Shown: positions 5,376-14,005, numbered from the stretch's first letter. The stretch: 15,731 nt of DNA from an uncultured Acidobacteriota bacterium (GCA_903847195.1 CAINCZ010000161.1:1-15731); one strand, 5' to 3'. Numbers and translations: made by a program. The notes: generated by a model not told the origin, from the sequence alone.

Positions 5376-7754
5376 ATGGCAGAAACCTTAAGCAAATCCG
5401 CCGCCATCTCCACCGCGCCGGCCTCCAGCGAATTGCGCCTGGTATCGCGTTCGCTGCCCCGCCTGGAAAGCAAGTCCAAGGCCGCCGGCACGGCGGAGTA
5501 CATCTACAATATGCGCATTCCCGGCATGTTGACCGGCAAAATCTTCCGCTCCACCCTGCCGCACGCCCGCATCCTCAGCATCGACACCAGCGCCGCGCTC
5601 GCCGTCGAAGGCGTTGAAGCCGTGCTGACCGCCGAGGACATGCAGGCCGCCGTCCACGACATCTACTACGGCCCGGCCTTTCACGACCAGTCCGTGCTGG
5701 CGCACGAAAAGGTGCGCTACGTCGGCGAACCGGTGGCCCTGATCCTAGCCGCCGACCCGAACGCCGCCGAGGAGGCTGCCGACCTCATCCAGGTCGAATA
5801 CGAACCTCTCGATCCGGTCTTCAACGAGGTGGAAGCCGTGCAACCCGGCGCGCCCATTCTGCATGACATACTGAAGCCGGCCGGCATGTTCACCGACTTG
5901 AAGCACCTCAAGGGACGCTCGGGCACCAACATCGCCCTCGACGCGCACGTCCTGCGCGGTGACGTTGAAAAGGGGTTTGCCGACTCCGACCGCGTCTTCG
6001 AGCACACCTTCCACAGCCGCAAGGCCGTCCACGTTCCGCTCGAGCCCTTCGTCACGCTGGCGGAGTTGAACAACGCCAACGGCGTCACCATTCACACGTC
6101 CTCGCAGAGTCCGTCGTTTGTGCGCGCTGAGACGGCCCGCATGCTCGGCTGGCCGGAAAATCGCGTGCGCGTGCGCACCGCCTTCCTCGGCGGCGGCTTC
6201 GGCGCCAAGCTCTACATGAAGTTCGAGGCCATGGCGGCCATCGCCGCTCTCATGGTGCGCAAGCCGGTCAAGATCGCGCTCAGCATGGAAGAGCAGTTCT
6301 ACGTCATCACCAAGCACGCCGCCACCGTGCGCATCAAGACCGGCGTCACCAACGCGGGCCGCATCCTGGCGCGCGAGGTCGAGGTCTGGTGGAACGGTGG
6401 GGCCTATGCCGACATCGGTCCGCGCGTGACGCAGAAGTCCGGCTTCACCGCCGCCGGCCCCTACGAGATCGACAACGTTAAGCTGACGAATTATCAGGTC
6501 TACACCAACGAGCCTCCGGCGGGCGCGCTGCGCGGCTTCGGCATCCCGCAGGTCGTCTGGGGATACGAGTGCCAGGGCGACATCATCGCCAGTGAACTCG
6601 GCATCGACCCCGTCGAGTTCCGCCGCCGCAACCTGCTCAAGGACGGCCGCACGCACGCCACCGGTACCATCGTTTACAACTGCCGCGTGGGTGACGTGCT
6701 CGACCGCATCGTCGATAAGCTCGCCTGGGAAAAGCCTTTTGAACGCGGTTCCGGCACCATTCGCCGCGGCCGGGGCGTTGGCCTCGGCATCAAGGCCAGC
6801 ATCTCGCCCACCACCTCAAGCGCCATCGTCAACGTCTACAGCGACGGCAGCTGCGGACTCTATTGCAGCACCGTTGACATGGGCCAGGGCTCCGACACGG
6901 CCATGTCACAGATCGTCGCCGAAGTGCTTGGCCTCGAAGCCGAAGACGTTCTCGTCGTTCACCCCGACACCGACGTCACCCCTTATGACATGGCCACGCT
7001 CGGCTCGCGTTCCACCTTCCACATGGGCAACGCCGTCAAGCTCGCCGCCGAAGACGCCCGCCGCCAGATGATCGAGATCGCCGCCCGGTGCCTCGGCGTC
7101 GCCGCCGATCAACTGTCGTGCCGCGATGGCGCGGTTGTCGGCGCGGGCGGGGCAAAGGTATCGTTCCGCGAAATCATGGTGGCGCGCTTCAACATGCAGG
7201 CGGGCAACGTCGTCGGTTTCGGCACCTTCACGCCGCCCTACGCTAAACCCGACCCGCAGACCGGGCAGTCGGAAAACGTCACTCCCTACTGGATGGTCAA
7301 TGGCGTCGGCGCCGAGATTGAAGTCGATACCGAGACGGGACGCATCAAGATCACCAAGCTGGTGAACGTCGGCGACGTGGGCCGCGCTATCAACCCCGCC
7401 ACCGTCAAGCGCCAGCTCACCGGCGCGGCCATCATGCAGGCGGGCATCACCTTGTTCGAGGAGATGCTGTTCGACGGCGGCCAGGTCGTCAACGCCAGCT
7501 TCGCCGATTACAAGATCGCCGGCATTCTCGACGTCCCCGCCGACCTCACCGGAGAGCTCGTCGAATTCCCCCACGAAAACGGGCCGTTTGGAGCCAAGGG
7601 CTGCGGCGAGAGCGGCACCTTCGGTGTCTCGCCCGCCATCGCCAACGCACTGTTTGACGCCGTCGGCCTGCGCATGATGGATGCGCCTTTCACGCCCGAG
7701 CGCGTGCTGCGCGCGTTGCGCGAGTCGCAGGGCACACCGCTGGGAGAAGAGTAA
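5376..7754 (+). CDS. Molybdenum hydroxylase, large molybdopterin-binding subunit
   Basis: A 792-residue catalytic subunit that binds the molybdopterin (cytosine dinucleotide) cofactor and hydroxylates a C-H bond with water. The order of motifs is standard: N-terminal hammerhead domain from about 20 to 135 (FRSTLPHARI, VRYVGEPVA), GGGFGAK at 272-278, GALRGFGIPQ around Arg386, DMGQGSDT around Gln504, and KGCGESGTFG with catalytic Glu745. The loop is not the AYxCSFR of form I CO dehydrogenase. The residue after GGGFGAK is Leu279, where xanthine dehydrogenases have the purine-binding Glu, so a purine substrate is unlikely. The start at 5376 is one base after the FAD-subunit stop; the open frame upstream is an overlap artefact. 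The stop overlaps the next start (TAATG). Confidence 0.92.
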   Translation: MAETLSKSAAISTAPASSELRLVSRSLPRLESKSKAAGTAEYIYNMRIPGMLTGKIFRSTLPHARILSIDTSAALAVEGVEAVLTAEDMQAAVHDIYYGPAFHDQSVLAHEKVRYVGEPVALILAADPNAAEEAADLIQVEYEPLDPVFNEVEAVQPGAPILHDILKPAGMFTDLKHLKGRSGTNIALDAHVLRGDVEKGFADSDRVFEHTFHSRKAVHVPLEPFVTLAELNNANGVTIHTSSQSPSFVRAETARMLGWPENRVRVRTAFLGGGFGAKLYMKFEAMAAIAALMVRKPVKIALSMEEQFYVITKHAATVRIKTGVTNAGRILAREVEVWWNGGAYADIGPRVTQKSGFTAAGPYEIDNVKLTNYQVYTNEPPAGALRGFGIPQVVWGYECQGDIIASELGIDPVEFRRRNLLKDGRTHATGTIVYNCRVGDVLDRIVDKLAWEKPFERGSGTIRRGRGVGLGIKASISPTTSSAIVNVYSDGSCGLYCSTVDMGQGSDTAMSQIVAEVLGLEAEDVLVVHPDTDVTPYDMATLGSRSTFHMGNAVKLAAEDARRQMIEIAARCLGVAADQLSCRDGAVVGAGGAKVSFREIMVARFNMQAGNVVGFGTFTPPYAKPDPQTGQSENVTPYWMVNGVGAEIEVDTETGRIKITKLVNVGDVGRAINPATVKRQLTGAAIMQAGITLFEEMLFDGGQVVNASFADYKIAGILDVPADLTGELVEFPHENGPFGAKGCGESGTFGVSPAIANALFDAVGLRMMDAPFTPERVLRALRESQGTPLGEE

Positions 7755-8242
7755 TGAGCGAGAGACAACGCAGGACCATCCGCTTCACCCTCAACGGCCG
7801 CTCCGTCGCCGCCGAGATCAGCCCCAGCGAAACCCTGGTCGAAATGTTGCAGTGTGAGTTCGGATTGAACGGCGCGCGGGAAAGCTGCGGCCAGGGTATG
7901 TGCGGCTGCTGCACCGTGCTGGTCAACGGCACTGCCGTATCGAGCTGCCTCTACCTGGCGGCTTTCGTCGAAGACAGCGAGGTGCTGACCGTCGAAGGAC
8001 TCAGCCGCGACGCCGATCATCCCATCCAGCAGGCCTTCATCGCTCACTCCGCGCTGCAATGCGGTTATTGCACCCCCGGTTTTGAGCTGATGACCAAGAC
8101 CCTGCTCGAGCAGAAGCCGCAGCCCACCGACGGCGAAATTCGTGAGTATCTGTCGGGTAATCTCTGCCGCTGCGGCTCGTATCCGGAAATCGTGGAGGCG
8201 GTCAAGACCGCCGCCGCACAGCTTTCCAAAGCAGCTGAGTGA
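7754..8242 (+). CDS. Molybdenum hydroxylase, small [2Fe-2S] subunit
   Basis: A 162-residue iron-sulfur subunit. The plant-type ferredoxin cluster ligands are Cys45, Cys50, Cys53 and Cys65 (ESCGQGMCGCC...SSC). The second, deeply buried cluster is bound by Cys103, Cys106, Cys138 and Cys140 (CGYCTPG and CRCGSYPEI). Both clusters are complete and length is normal for the CoxS/CutS type. It carries electrons from the Mo centre to FAD. The ATG shares its A with the TAA of the large subunit. Gene order here is SRPBCC, FAD, Mo, FeS, unlike the coxM-coxS-coxL order of CO dehydrogenase. No cofactor-maturation genes follow; the next gene is on the other strand 30 bp away. Confidence 0.94.
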   Translation: MSERQRRTIRFTLNGRSVAAEISPSETLVEMLQCEFGLNGARESCGQGMCGCCTVLVNGTAVSSCLYLAAFVEDSEVLTVEGLSRDADHPIQQAFIAHSALQCGYCTPGFELMTKTLLEQKPQPTDGEIREYLSGNLCRCGSYPEIVEAVKTAAAQLSKAAE

Positions 8243-8272
8243 GTGAGTACGAAGGTCGCAGGTCCGGCTACG

Positions 8273-9172
8273 CTACGAGTTGCGCGCGCTGGCCGAATCG
8301 GACGCTAAACGCTGACGGCGGCAGGCATGCCTGCGTATCCGCCGCTGGGCTGCGGGTGCGCCGCTGAAATCACCGTGCACCGCGTCGTGGTTCGCCACGA
8401 ACGAGAGCGGCATCATGCCGCTGCTGCGCACCGGGAAAGGCACTGCCCGGAAAACTGGCGGCGCAATGGACGCTGCCACCGGAGTCTCCGCCTCCGGCAT
8501 CACCAACTGGCGCGCCAGTCGCAAAACCCGCTCGACCGTTCCCGCATCCAGCGGCTTGCTCAGCACCAGGTCGGCCCCGCCGGCCAGCGCCTCGGCCATG
8601 ATGTCGTCTTCGCCAATCAGCACCAGGATTACAATGTGCCCGTGAGTGGCCTCGGCGCGCAGCAGTTCGATCACCTCAAGATAGTCCGGCCAATCCGCGT
8701 CGATCACGACCAGGTGCGGATGCGTCACCGGCAGCGTCTTCGGCGCGCCCAGCGATGCCTGCGGCATTCCCATTGCCTGCAACTGCTGCTGTATCTCGCG
8801 CACCACGGACGGATCGGGCGACAGCAGGAACGCCGCCGCCGCGCTGCGGGCAACGAACTTGCGGAGCTCGGCTTTCGCCACCTCGTCCGGCGTGACGAAG
8901 CGAAATCCGTACAACGCGCCGTTCACGTGCCGCGCCATCGCCTCCAGATGCAGCGTGCGTTCGCTGTCCGGCAGGCTTACCTTAACCCATACCCGGGTGC
9001 CAACCTGCAGCGGCGCCAGCAGCGAGCCGGATATGCCTTCTTCGCTGATGTCCCGGCACACGCCTTCCAGCGTGCGGCCGGCGGCATCGGTGACCTGGAA
9101 CGGTCCCGTCAACTGCACGCGGGCAAACTGCCGATTTACGGGCCAGAGTCGCGGAACAATGTTGGCAGACAT
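8273..9172 (-). CDS. PilZ domain fused to a receiver-like domain (c-di-GMP effector)
   Basis: About 299 residues. The N-terminal PilZ domain (residues 10-105) has both c-di-GMP-binding signatures: RQFAR (14-18, RxxxR) and DISEEG (41-46, DxSxxG), so binding is likely intact. Residues 113-225 form a response-regulator-like fold: AAFLLSPDPS at strand 1, LVVIDAD with possible phospho-acceptor Asp158, and VLSKP with Lys206. The strand-1 acidic pair is reduced to one Asp, and the Thr/Ser after strand 4 is not clear (VLIGEDD), so phosphorylation is doubtful. A proline-rich and then arginine-rich tail follows. The start at 9172 sits 9 nt after aggag; an ATG at 9178 is only 3 nt after it. It lies downstream of the EAL-HDOD gene on the same strand. 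Confidence 0.83.
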   Translation of the reverse strand: MSANIVPRLWPVNRQFARVQLTGPFQVTDAAGRTLEGVCRDISEEGISGSLLAPLQVGTRVWVKVSLPDSERTLHLEAMARHVNGALYGFRFVTPDEVAKAELRKFVARSAAAAFLLSPDPSVVREIQQQLQAMGMPQASLGAPKTLPVTHPHLVVIDADWPDYLEVIELLRAEATHGHIVILVLIGEDDIMAEALAGGADLVLSKPLDAGTVERVLRLARQLVMPEAETPVAASIAPPVFRAVPFPVRSSGMMPLSFVANHDAVHGDFSGAPAAQRRIRRHACRRQRLASDSASARNS

Positions 9173-9252
9173 GGTCATTTACTCCTGACATATCCAACAT
9201 CGCCCGCGCGCGAGCATTCCTCAAGCGAATGCCATAGCCCTTAGATAACCTC

Positions 9253-9266
9253 GGTAATGTGTTACC
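9253..9266. promoter_or_regulatory. Palindrome upstream of the PilZ-receiver gene
   Basis: The 14-mer ggtaatgtgttacc is an inverted repeat (GGTAA, 4-nt spacer, TTACC) about 80 bp before the PilZ-receiver start codon, in the 166-bp gap between the two minus-strand genes. Its size suits a dimeric regulator site. A ttatct box lies just downstream on the minus strand, but I find no convincing -35. Weak evidence. Confidence 0.25.
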
Positions 9267-9338
9267 AGTGGATGTTACCTGCAACTTCCTCAGACCGGGC
9301 GCATCCTCTCCGCATTCTGGCTGCGTTTTCGCGAACTC

Positions 9339-10535
9339 TCAGCTGTTTAGCCGCTTGGCCCAGGAGACCGCTTCCAGGTATTGTTTGCGCAGCAGAGCCT
9401 GCGGCAGGTTTAGCTCCTGGCGTACCTCATCGCACCTTGCCCATTCGCCCGCCTCATAGGCAATCACCAGTTGCAACAGTTGCTGCAATTTCCCGTGTTC
9501 GCCTTCCAGCGCGGCGCGCACCTCGGAGGGAATGATGATCTGCTCCATGATGCGCGGCAGCGGCATGTCCAGCACCGCCTCCATCAGCGACATCAGCCCC
9601 AGGATGAACGCCAGTTGCTCCGACACTCCTGCCGCCCGCGCAATCGTTTCCAGGAACCTCGCCCGCACAATTGCTGAAACCACAAGTTCGCGCTTACCTG
9701 CCGGTCCGGCCATTACCACCGATACCAGCAGCAACCATTTCCGTACCTCGGCCTCGCCCAGCAGCACCAGCCCGTGCAGCACCGACTTGATCTCCGATTG
9801 CAGATAAAACACCGGCGAGTTCAGGAAGCGGAACAGCCGGTAGCAGAGTCCCGGCTCCGACTTGATCAACTGCTCCAGCCGCACGAAGTCCAGCCGTGGC
9901 TGCCCGAGCGCCTGCAGAATCCACATGTGCTTCACTCCCAGCCCCGGCGGCTTGGGGGTCGCGATCATGCTCGGCTTGCAGAAGAAAAATCCCTGGAACA
10001 GCGCGAAGCCCGCTTTCACGGCGGCGGCAAACTCTTCCTGCGTCTCCACTTTCTCGGCCACCAGCTTGCGGTTGCGGCCGCGGTAGCGCGCTACCAGCGT
10101 CGTCCGCCTCGCCGACGGCGTTTCGCGGAAGTCTACCTTGATGTAGTCGGCCACCTCGACCAGCGCCGCCGCCCGCCGGTCGTCGCTCACGTCGTCCAGG
10201 GCAATTCGGTAGCCCGACTTCTTCAGCCGCTTGCAGGCCGCGATCACCTCGTCATCGGCCTCCACCGACTCCAGCACCTCCAGCACCGTCAACTCCGGAG
10301 GAAACAGCGTCGTGAAGCCACGCACCAGCAGCTGCCGTCCGCAATTAAGAAAGAGGCTGCGCCCGTCGGCCAGCCCGTCCAGCCCCACGAGCACGGCCGT
10401 ATCCATGGTCCTCATCGTCGCCAGGTTGCCGTCGATCTCGGTGAAGCGGTTTTCCGCGCCCTCGCGAAACAGCAGTTCGTAGGCCTGCACTGTGCCCGTC
10501 GCGTCGAAGATCGGTTGTCGTGCAATGTATTGCAT
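9339..10535 (-). CDS. EAL-HDOD domain signalling protein (YuxH/CdgJ-type)
   Basis: A 398-residue protein with the EAL-HDOD architecture. The N-terminal EAL-like half (1-200) starts [11 protein letters not shown] and has YELLFREG (Glu20, where active enzymes have EAL), [21 protein letters not shown] (replacing the usual DDFGTG-type loop), KVDFRE and AEKVET. Several metal-binding positions of active c-di-GMP phosphodiesterases are altered, so hydrolysis is unlikely, as is known for many proteins of this type. The HDOD half (about 205-390) starts [23 protein letters not shown] and lacks HD metal ligands; HDOD domains usually act in protein interaction. There is no signal peptide. The ribosome binding site is weak (agg). 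It is divergent from the hybrid kinase gene across about 106 bp and upstream of the PilZ-receiver gene, which suggests a shared c-di-GMP-related output. Confidence 0.88.
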   Translation of the reverse strand: MQYIARQPIFDATGTVQAYELLFREGAENRFTEIDGNLATMRTMDTAVLVGLDGLADGRSLFLNCGRQLLVRGFTTLFPPELTVLEVLESVEADDEVIAACKRLKKSGYRIALDDVSDDRRAAALVEVADYIKVDFRETPSARRTTLVARYRGRNRKLVAEKVETQEEFAAAVKAGFALFQGFFFCKPSMIATPKPPGLGVKHMWILQALGQPRLDFVRLEQLIKSEPGLCYRLFRFLNSPVFYLQSEIKSVLHGLVLLGEAEVRKWLLLVSVVMAGPAGKRELVVSAIVRARFLETIARAAGVSEQLAFILGLMSLMEAVLDMPLPRIMEQIIIPSEVRAALEGEHGKLQQLLQLVIAYEAGEWARCDEVRQELNLPQALLRKQYLEAVSWAKRLNS

Positions 10536-10641
10536 CGCGATACCTGACGAGGCTTATCGGCAGAACTCTGGTTTCATTGAGTCCTTCGCGTCTTCCGGTT
10601 TCGTTCTCAAGTTCCGCCCCGCAGCCGCCGACAACCATTCC

Positions 10642-13143
10642 ATGCGTGCCTCTTTGCCTGGCCACCGCTTGCTGCACTCGTTGAAGGGAAACTCCCGGGC
10701 CCAGGACAGCCTCGCGCGGAGAATCCTCTCACTCCTCCTGCTGGCCGTTGCGGTCGCGCTCGTCGCCGTCGCCCTGACGGTGTCGGCCTACTCCGAGCTG
10801 TGGCAACCCATCCCTCGCATGGGACCGCTTCTGGCCGTCGTCGCCATTGCACTGCCGTTCGCCCTGGGCGCGGGCGGCATCTGCGGGTCGCTGCTCATGC
10901 ACCGCATCTCGCGCCCGCTAGCCGAGCTGATTCGCACCATGCAGCGCGTCGCCGCTACCAGGGACTTCACCGCGCGGGCCGCCGCCCACGGCAGCGACGA
11001 AATCGCCCAGCTCGGCGCTGCCTTCAACAGCCTGCTATCGGAGCTCGAGCGCCGCGACTCCCGCCTGCGCCGCCACCGCAGCACGCTCGAGAAGCAGCTC
11101 GCCCGCCGCAAGCAGATCACCGGAGAATTGGCCGCCGCCAAGGAGGAAGCCGAGGCCGCCAACCGCGCCAAGAGCGAATTCCTCGCCAACATGAGCCACG
11201 AGATTCGCACTCCGATGAACGGCGTTATCGGCATGACCGACCTGCTGCTCGATACCCCGCTCACCGCCGAGCAGCGCGAATACCTCTCCACCGTCAAGCT
11301 CTCGGCTGATTCCTTGCTGACCATCATCAACGACGTCCTCGACTTCTCCCGCATCGAGGCCGGTCGCCTCGAACTCGCCTCCTTTGAGTTCGATGTTGAC
11401 GACCTGGTCGGCGAGACCCTCAAGAGCCTCGCCTACTGCGCCCACCAGAAGGGGCTGGAACTCGCGTATGAAGTCCGTTCCGCCGTGCCTGACGTCCTCG
11501 TCGGCGACGCGCACCGCCTTCGCCAGGTGCTGCTCAATCTCGTCTCCAACGCCATCAAGTTCACCGACCACGGCGAAGTCGTCGTCACCGTCGATGCCGC
11601 GCAGGACCGCGGCCCCGGCATGATTCACATCACCGTGCACGACACCGGCATCGGCATCCCCCCCGAAAAGCACCGGTTGATTTTCCATGCCTTCACCCAG
11701 GCCGACGCCTCGCTCACCCGCCGCTACAGCGGCGCCGGGCTCGGCCTCGCCATCTCGGCCGGCATCATTCATCTCATGCAGGGAGAGATCTGGGTGGAGA
11801 GCATTCCCGGAGAGGGCAGCGATTTTCATATACTCATCCCGCTGCCCGCCGCCGCCATCACCAAGGCCGCCCTGCCCATCTGGCTGCCGAACATCACCAC
11901 GCTGGTGGTTGATGACAGTCTCGCCACCCGCCGCATTCTGCAGGCCACGCTGGCGCAGCTCAACATTCCGGCCGCCGTCGAGCAGCGCAGCGAAGCTGCG
12001 CTCGCCGCGCTCGGGGCAGCGGCCGCCGCAGGTCGCCCTTTTCAGCTCGTGCTGATCGACGCCGGCCTGCCCGGACGCGAGGCCTTCCATCTCGCCGCCA
12101 CCATCAAGGGGGATCCCCGCCTTGGCTCCCCCGAGGTGCTGATGCTTAGCTCTGGTGGACACTCGCGCCAGCTCGCCCGCAGCCGCGCGCTCCGCATCGC
12201 CGGCTGCCTGATGAAGCCGGCGCGCCGCTCCGACCTGCTCTCCACCATCGTGCGGCTCTTTGACCACCGCACCGCCGCCGCCGCGCAGCCGTCGGTCGCC
12301 CTGCCCGTCCGGCCGCTCCGCCTGCTCATCGCCGAAGACAATCGCGTCAACCTGCGCCTGCTCGTGCGGCTGCTGGAAAAGGAAGGCCACAGCGTCGTCG
12401 CCGTCGAAGATGGCGAGGCCGCTCTCCGCATGACCTCGCGCCACTCCTTCGACGTCATCCTGCTGGACATCCAGATGCCCATGCTCGACGGCCTTGAGAC
12501 CACCCGCCGTATTCGCCTGCAGGAATTCAGCTCAGGCCACCGCTCCCTCATCATCGCCCTCACCGCCCACGCGCTGCGCGGCGACCGCGAACGCTGTCTG
12601 GCCGCCGGCATGGACGCCTACATGGCAAAGCCGGTCAACAGAGCCGAGCTGCTGGGCTTCCTCTATGAAAGGTGCAGCCGGCAACCGGCGCAGGCCGCCG
12701 CCGCAATGGTATCGGCGTCAGCAGTCCTCGACCTCGAACGGGCGCTCGCGCAATCCGGCGGCGATCCCGTCCGCTGGCGCAAGCTCTGCTCAATTTTTTT
12801 GCAGGAAAGTCCGCGACTGCTCGAAGTGTTGCTTGAGGCCGTTGCGCAGCGCGACCGCGCTGCCCTCCAGCGTCACCTGGCTCCGCTGCGCCACGCCGTG
12901 GCGGTGGTCTGCGGTACGCAACTGCTGGAGCGGATCGGCCAGCTCGAACAGGCGGCCACTGCCGGTCACGGCGACCAGTTGGCGTCGCTTCTTACGCCTC
13001 TCAAGCGGGAGTTGCGGGAGTTGCGGAAGGCCGTGAAGAACTACCTGGCCTCGACCGCACAGGCTGAATTCGGATCGATGCCCGTGCCGCCCGCGCTCGG
13101 ACCCGTGCTCGTGCCTCCGGATCGCAGCCGCGGGGCGGCATGA
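10642..13143 (+). CDS. Hybrid sensor histidine kinase with HAMP, two receivers and a degenerate HPt domain
   Basis: About 833 residues. Two membrane helices (28-49 and 61-86) are joined by a loop of only about 11 residues, so there is no extracellular sensor domain. HAMP spans 87-139, followed by a coiled coil. The HisKA phospho-site is His186 ([15 protein letters not shown]). ATP-binding boxes are N303 ([10 protein letters not shown]), DTGIGI at 334-339 and GAGLGLA at 364-370. Receiver 1 (418-540) has Asp424-Asp425, Asp473 and Lys525; receiver 2 (559-675) has Glu565-Asp566, Asp609 and Lys663. Residues 695-800 look like an HPt domain, but the expected AHxLKG motif reads LAPLRH, with Ala747 in the phospho-His position. 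The start is uncertain: ATG 10642 precedes the membrane helices but lacks a clear ribosome binding site; an in-frame ATG at 10492 would overlap the divergent gene. Confidence 0.9.
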   Translation: MRASLPGHRLLHSLKGNSRAQDSLARRILSLLLLAVAVALVAVALTVSAYSELWQPIPRMGPLLAVVAIALPFALGAGGICGSLLMHRISRPLAELIRTMQRVAATRDFTARAAAHGSDEIAQLGAAFNSLLSELERRDSRLRRHRSTLEKQLARRKQITGELAAAKEEAEAANRAKSEFLANMSHEIRTPMNGVIGMTDLLLDTPLTAEQREYLSTVKLSADSLLTIINDVLDFSRIEAGRLELASFEFDVDDLVGETLKSLAYCAHQKGLELAYEVRSAVPDVLVGDAHRLRQVLLNLVSNAIKFTDHGEVVVTVDAAQDRGPGMIHITVHDTGIGIPPEKHRLIFHAFTQADASLTRRYSGAGLGLAISAGIIHLMQGEIWVESIPGEGSDFHILIPLPAAAITKAALPIWLPNITTLVVDDSLATRRILQATLAQLNIPAAVEQRSEAALAALGAAAAAGRPFQLVLIDAGLPGREAFHLAATIKGDPRLGSPEVLMLSSGGHSRQLARSRALRIAGCLMKPARRSDLLSTIVRLFDHRTAAAAQPSVALPVRPLRLLIAEDNRVNLRLLVRLLEKEGHSVVAVEDGEAALRMTSRHSFDVILLDIQMPMLDGLETTRRIRLQEFSSGHRSLIIALTAHALRGDRERCLAAGMDAYMAKPVNRAELLGFLYERCSRQPAQAAAAMVSASAVLDLERALAQSGGDPVRWRKLCSIFLQESPRLLEVLLEAVAQRDRAALQRHLAPLRHAVAVVCGTQLLERIGQLEQAATAGHGDQLASLLTPLKRELRELRKAVKNYLASTAQAEFGSMPVPPALGPVLVPPDRSRGAA

Positions 13144-13164
13144 GCATAAGCTTATTTGCTCAGG

Positions 13165-13196
13165 AAAAAACCAGGCGCGGGCTCTCGCCCGCGCCT
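13165..13196 (-). terminator. Rho-independent terminator of the MBL-fold hydrolase gene
   Basis: A perfect 10-bp stem, aggcgcgggc (13173-13182) with gcccgcgcct (13187-13196), has a tctc loop. On the minus strand it is followed by a run of six T (complement of 13165-13170). It lies 8 bp beyond the hydrolase stop codon and 22 bp beyond the stop of the convergent kinase gene, so it may also help separate the two transcripts. Confidence 0.8.
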
Positions 13197-13203
13197 TCAC
13201 TGC

Positions 13204-13938
13204 TTACTGTGGATACAAGTCCAGCACCCGCACTTCGATCCCGCTTCCCGCCAGCGCCTTCTGCACCTGTGTTGGATCCTGCCCGCGATAGTGGTAAGGA
13301 ACCACCATCTTCGGTCGGAACGCCTTGATCCCCTCGACCGCCTCTTCCGGCGTCATGGTGAAAGGCAGGTTCATGCAGATGAACGCCAGACTGATGTTCT
13401 TGAGCGCCTTCATCTCTGGCGTCACCTCGGTGTCGCCCGAGAAGTAGATCCGCTTGCCGCCGTACGTCAGCACGTATCCCACGCCGCGCCCCTTCTCGTG
13501 AAACACCTTGCCCGGCTCGGGCCCGCGCTTCAGGTTGTAGGCCGCGACAGGCTCGATCTTCCAGCCGTTCCACTTCGCGCTCTTGCCAACCTCCACCTGC
13601 TTCGCCTGCGGATACGCCTTCACCACCGCCGGTGGTCCAAAAATCACCGTACCCGTTTTGCTCAGCGCCTTCAGATTATCGGCATTCAGGTGGTCCGGAT
13701 GAATGTCGGTGATCAGGATCATGTCTCCCGCCGGCATCCCCGCCACCTTCGCCGGCGGCGCCGGATCGACCCAAATTGTCTTGCCGCCCGCTTCCAGTTT
13801 GACCGTCGCGTGCGCAATCGGGGTAATCGTAACCGGTCCTGCCGCCGTATCCAGCGTGATAGGACCGCTCTTCGTCTGAGCTGCCGCCGTCGCAGCAAGC
13901 GCGCCGGCCAGCAGGATCGTCAGCCACACCACTCTCAT
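13204..13938 (-). CDS. Exported metallo-beta-lactamase-fold hydrolase (UlaG-like)
   Basis: A 244-residue protein with a signal peptide: MRVVWLTILLAGALAATAAA, with likely cleavage before Gln21, so it acts outside the cytoplasm. The mature part is an MBL fold. The metal motif, normally HxHxDH, reads DIHPDH (78-83), with Asp78 instead of the first His while His80, Asp82 and His83 remain. Asp169 (FSGDTE) and His216 (PYHYRG) supply further ligands. IAHATVKLE near the start is typical of the UlaG/lactamase_B_3 group. Substrates of such proteins range from lactones to nucleotides and phosphodiesters; none can be assigned. The ribosome binding site ggagg is six bases upstream. It has its own promoter and terminator, so it is a single-gene unit, divergent from the transducer gene at 14143. 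Confidence 0.87.
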   Translation of the reverse strand: MRVVWLTILLAGALAATAAAQTKSGPITLDTAAGPVTITPIAHATVKLEAGGKTIWVDPAPPAKVAGMPAGDMILITDIHPDHLNADNLKALSKTGTVIFGPPAVVKAYPQAKQVEVGKSAKWNGWKIEPVAAYNLKRGPEPGKVFHEKGRGVGYVLTYGGKRIYFSGDTEVTPEMKALKNISLAFICMNLPFTMTPEEAVEGIKAFRPKMVVPYHYRGQDPTQVQKALAGSGIEVRVLDLYPQ

Positions 13939-13976
13939 TTCCGACCTCCAGTTGGTTAAGTTCCCTGAGGGCGCTC

Positions 13977-14005
13977 ATTATAACCGCACCTGCCGTCCCG
14001 GTAAC
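13977..14005 (-). promoter_or_regulatory. Putative promoter of the MBL-fold hydrolase gene
   Basis: On the minus strand a perfect -10 box TATAAT (complement of 13977-13982) lies 17 bp from a weak -35 box GTTACC (complement of 14000-14005). The leader before the ATG would be about 32 nt. The perfect -10 makes this more credible than a chance match in such GC-rich DNA. Confidence 0.5.

Noticed and set aside
5376..7754. Form I CO dehydrogenase (CoxL)
   Set aside because: The AYxCSFR active-site loop is absent; the corresponding region reads GALRGFGIPQ, and the gene order differs from coxMSL.
4493..8242. 4-hydroxybenzoyl-CoA reductase
   Set aside because: The FAD subunit lacks the cysteine-rich 4Fe-4S insertion of the known enzyme; only one Cys is visible in it.
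10492..10641. Longer start for the hybrid kinase
   Set aside because: It would overlap the start of the divergent EAL-HDOD gene and adds a segment with no recognisable feature before the membrane helices.
11035..12444. Long minus-strand open frame (469 codons) inside the hybrid kinase gene
   Set aside because: The protein is Gly/Asp/Glu/Val-biased with no motif, and the plus strand has complete kinase and receiver domains. Similar shadows at 5745-6656 (minus), 14602-15660 (minus), 487-1248 (minus) and 2546-3460 (plus) were dropped for the same reason.
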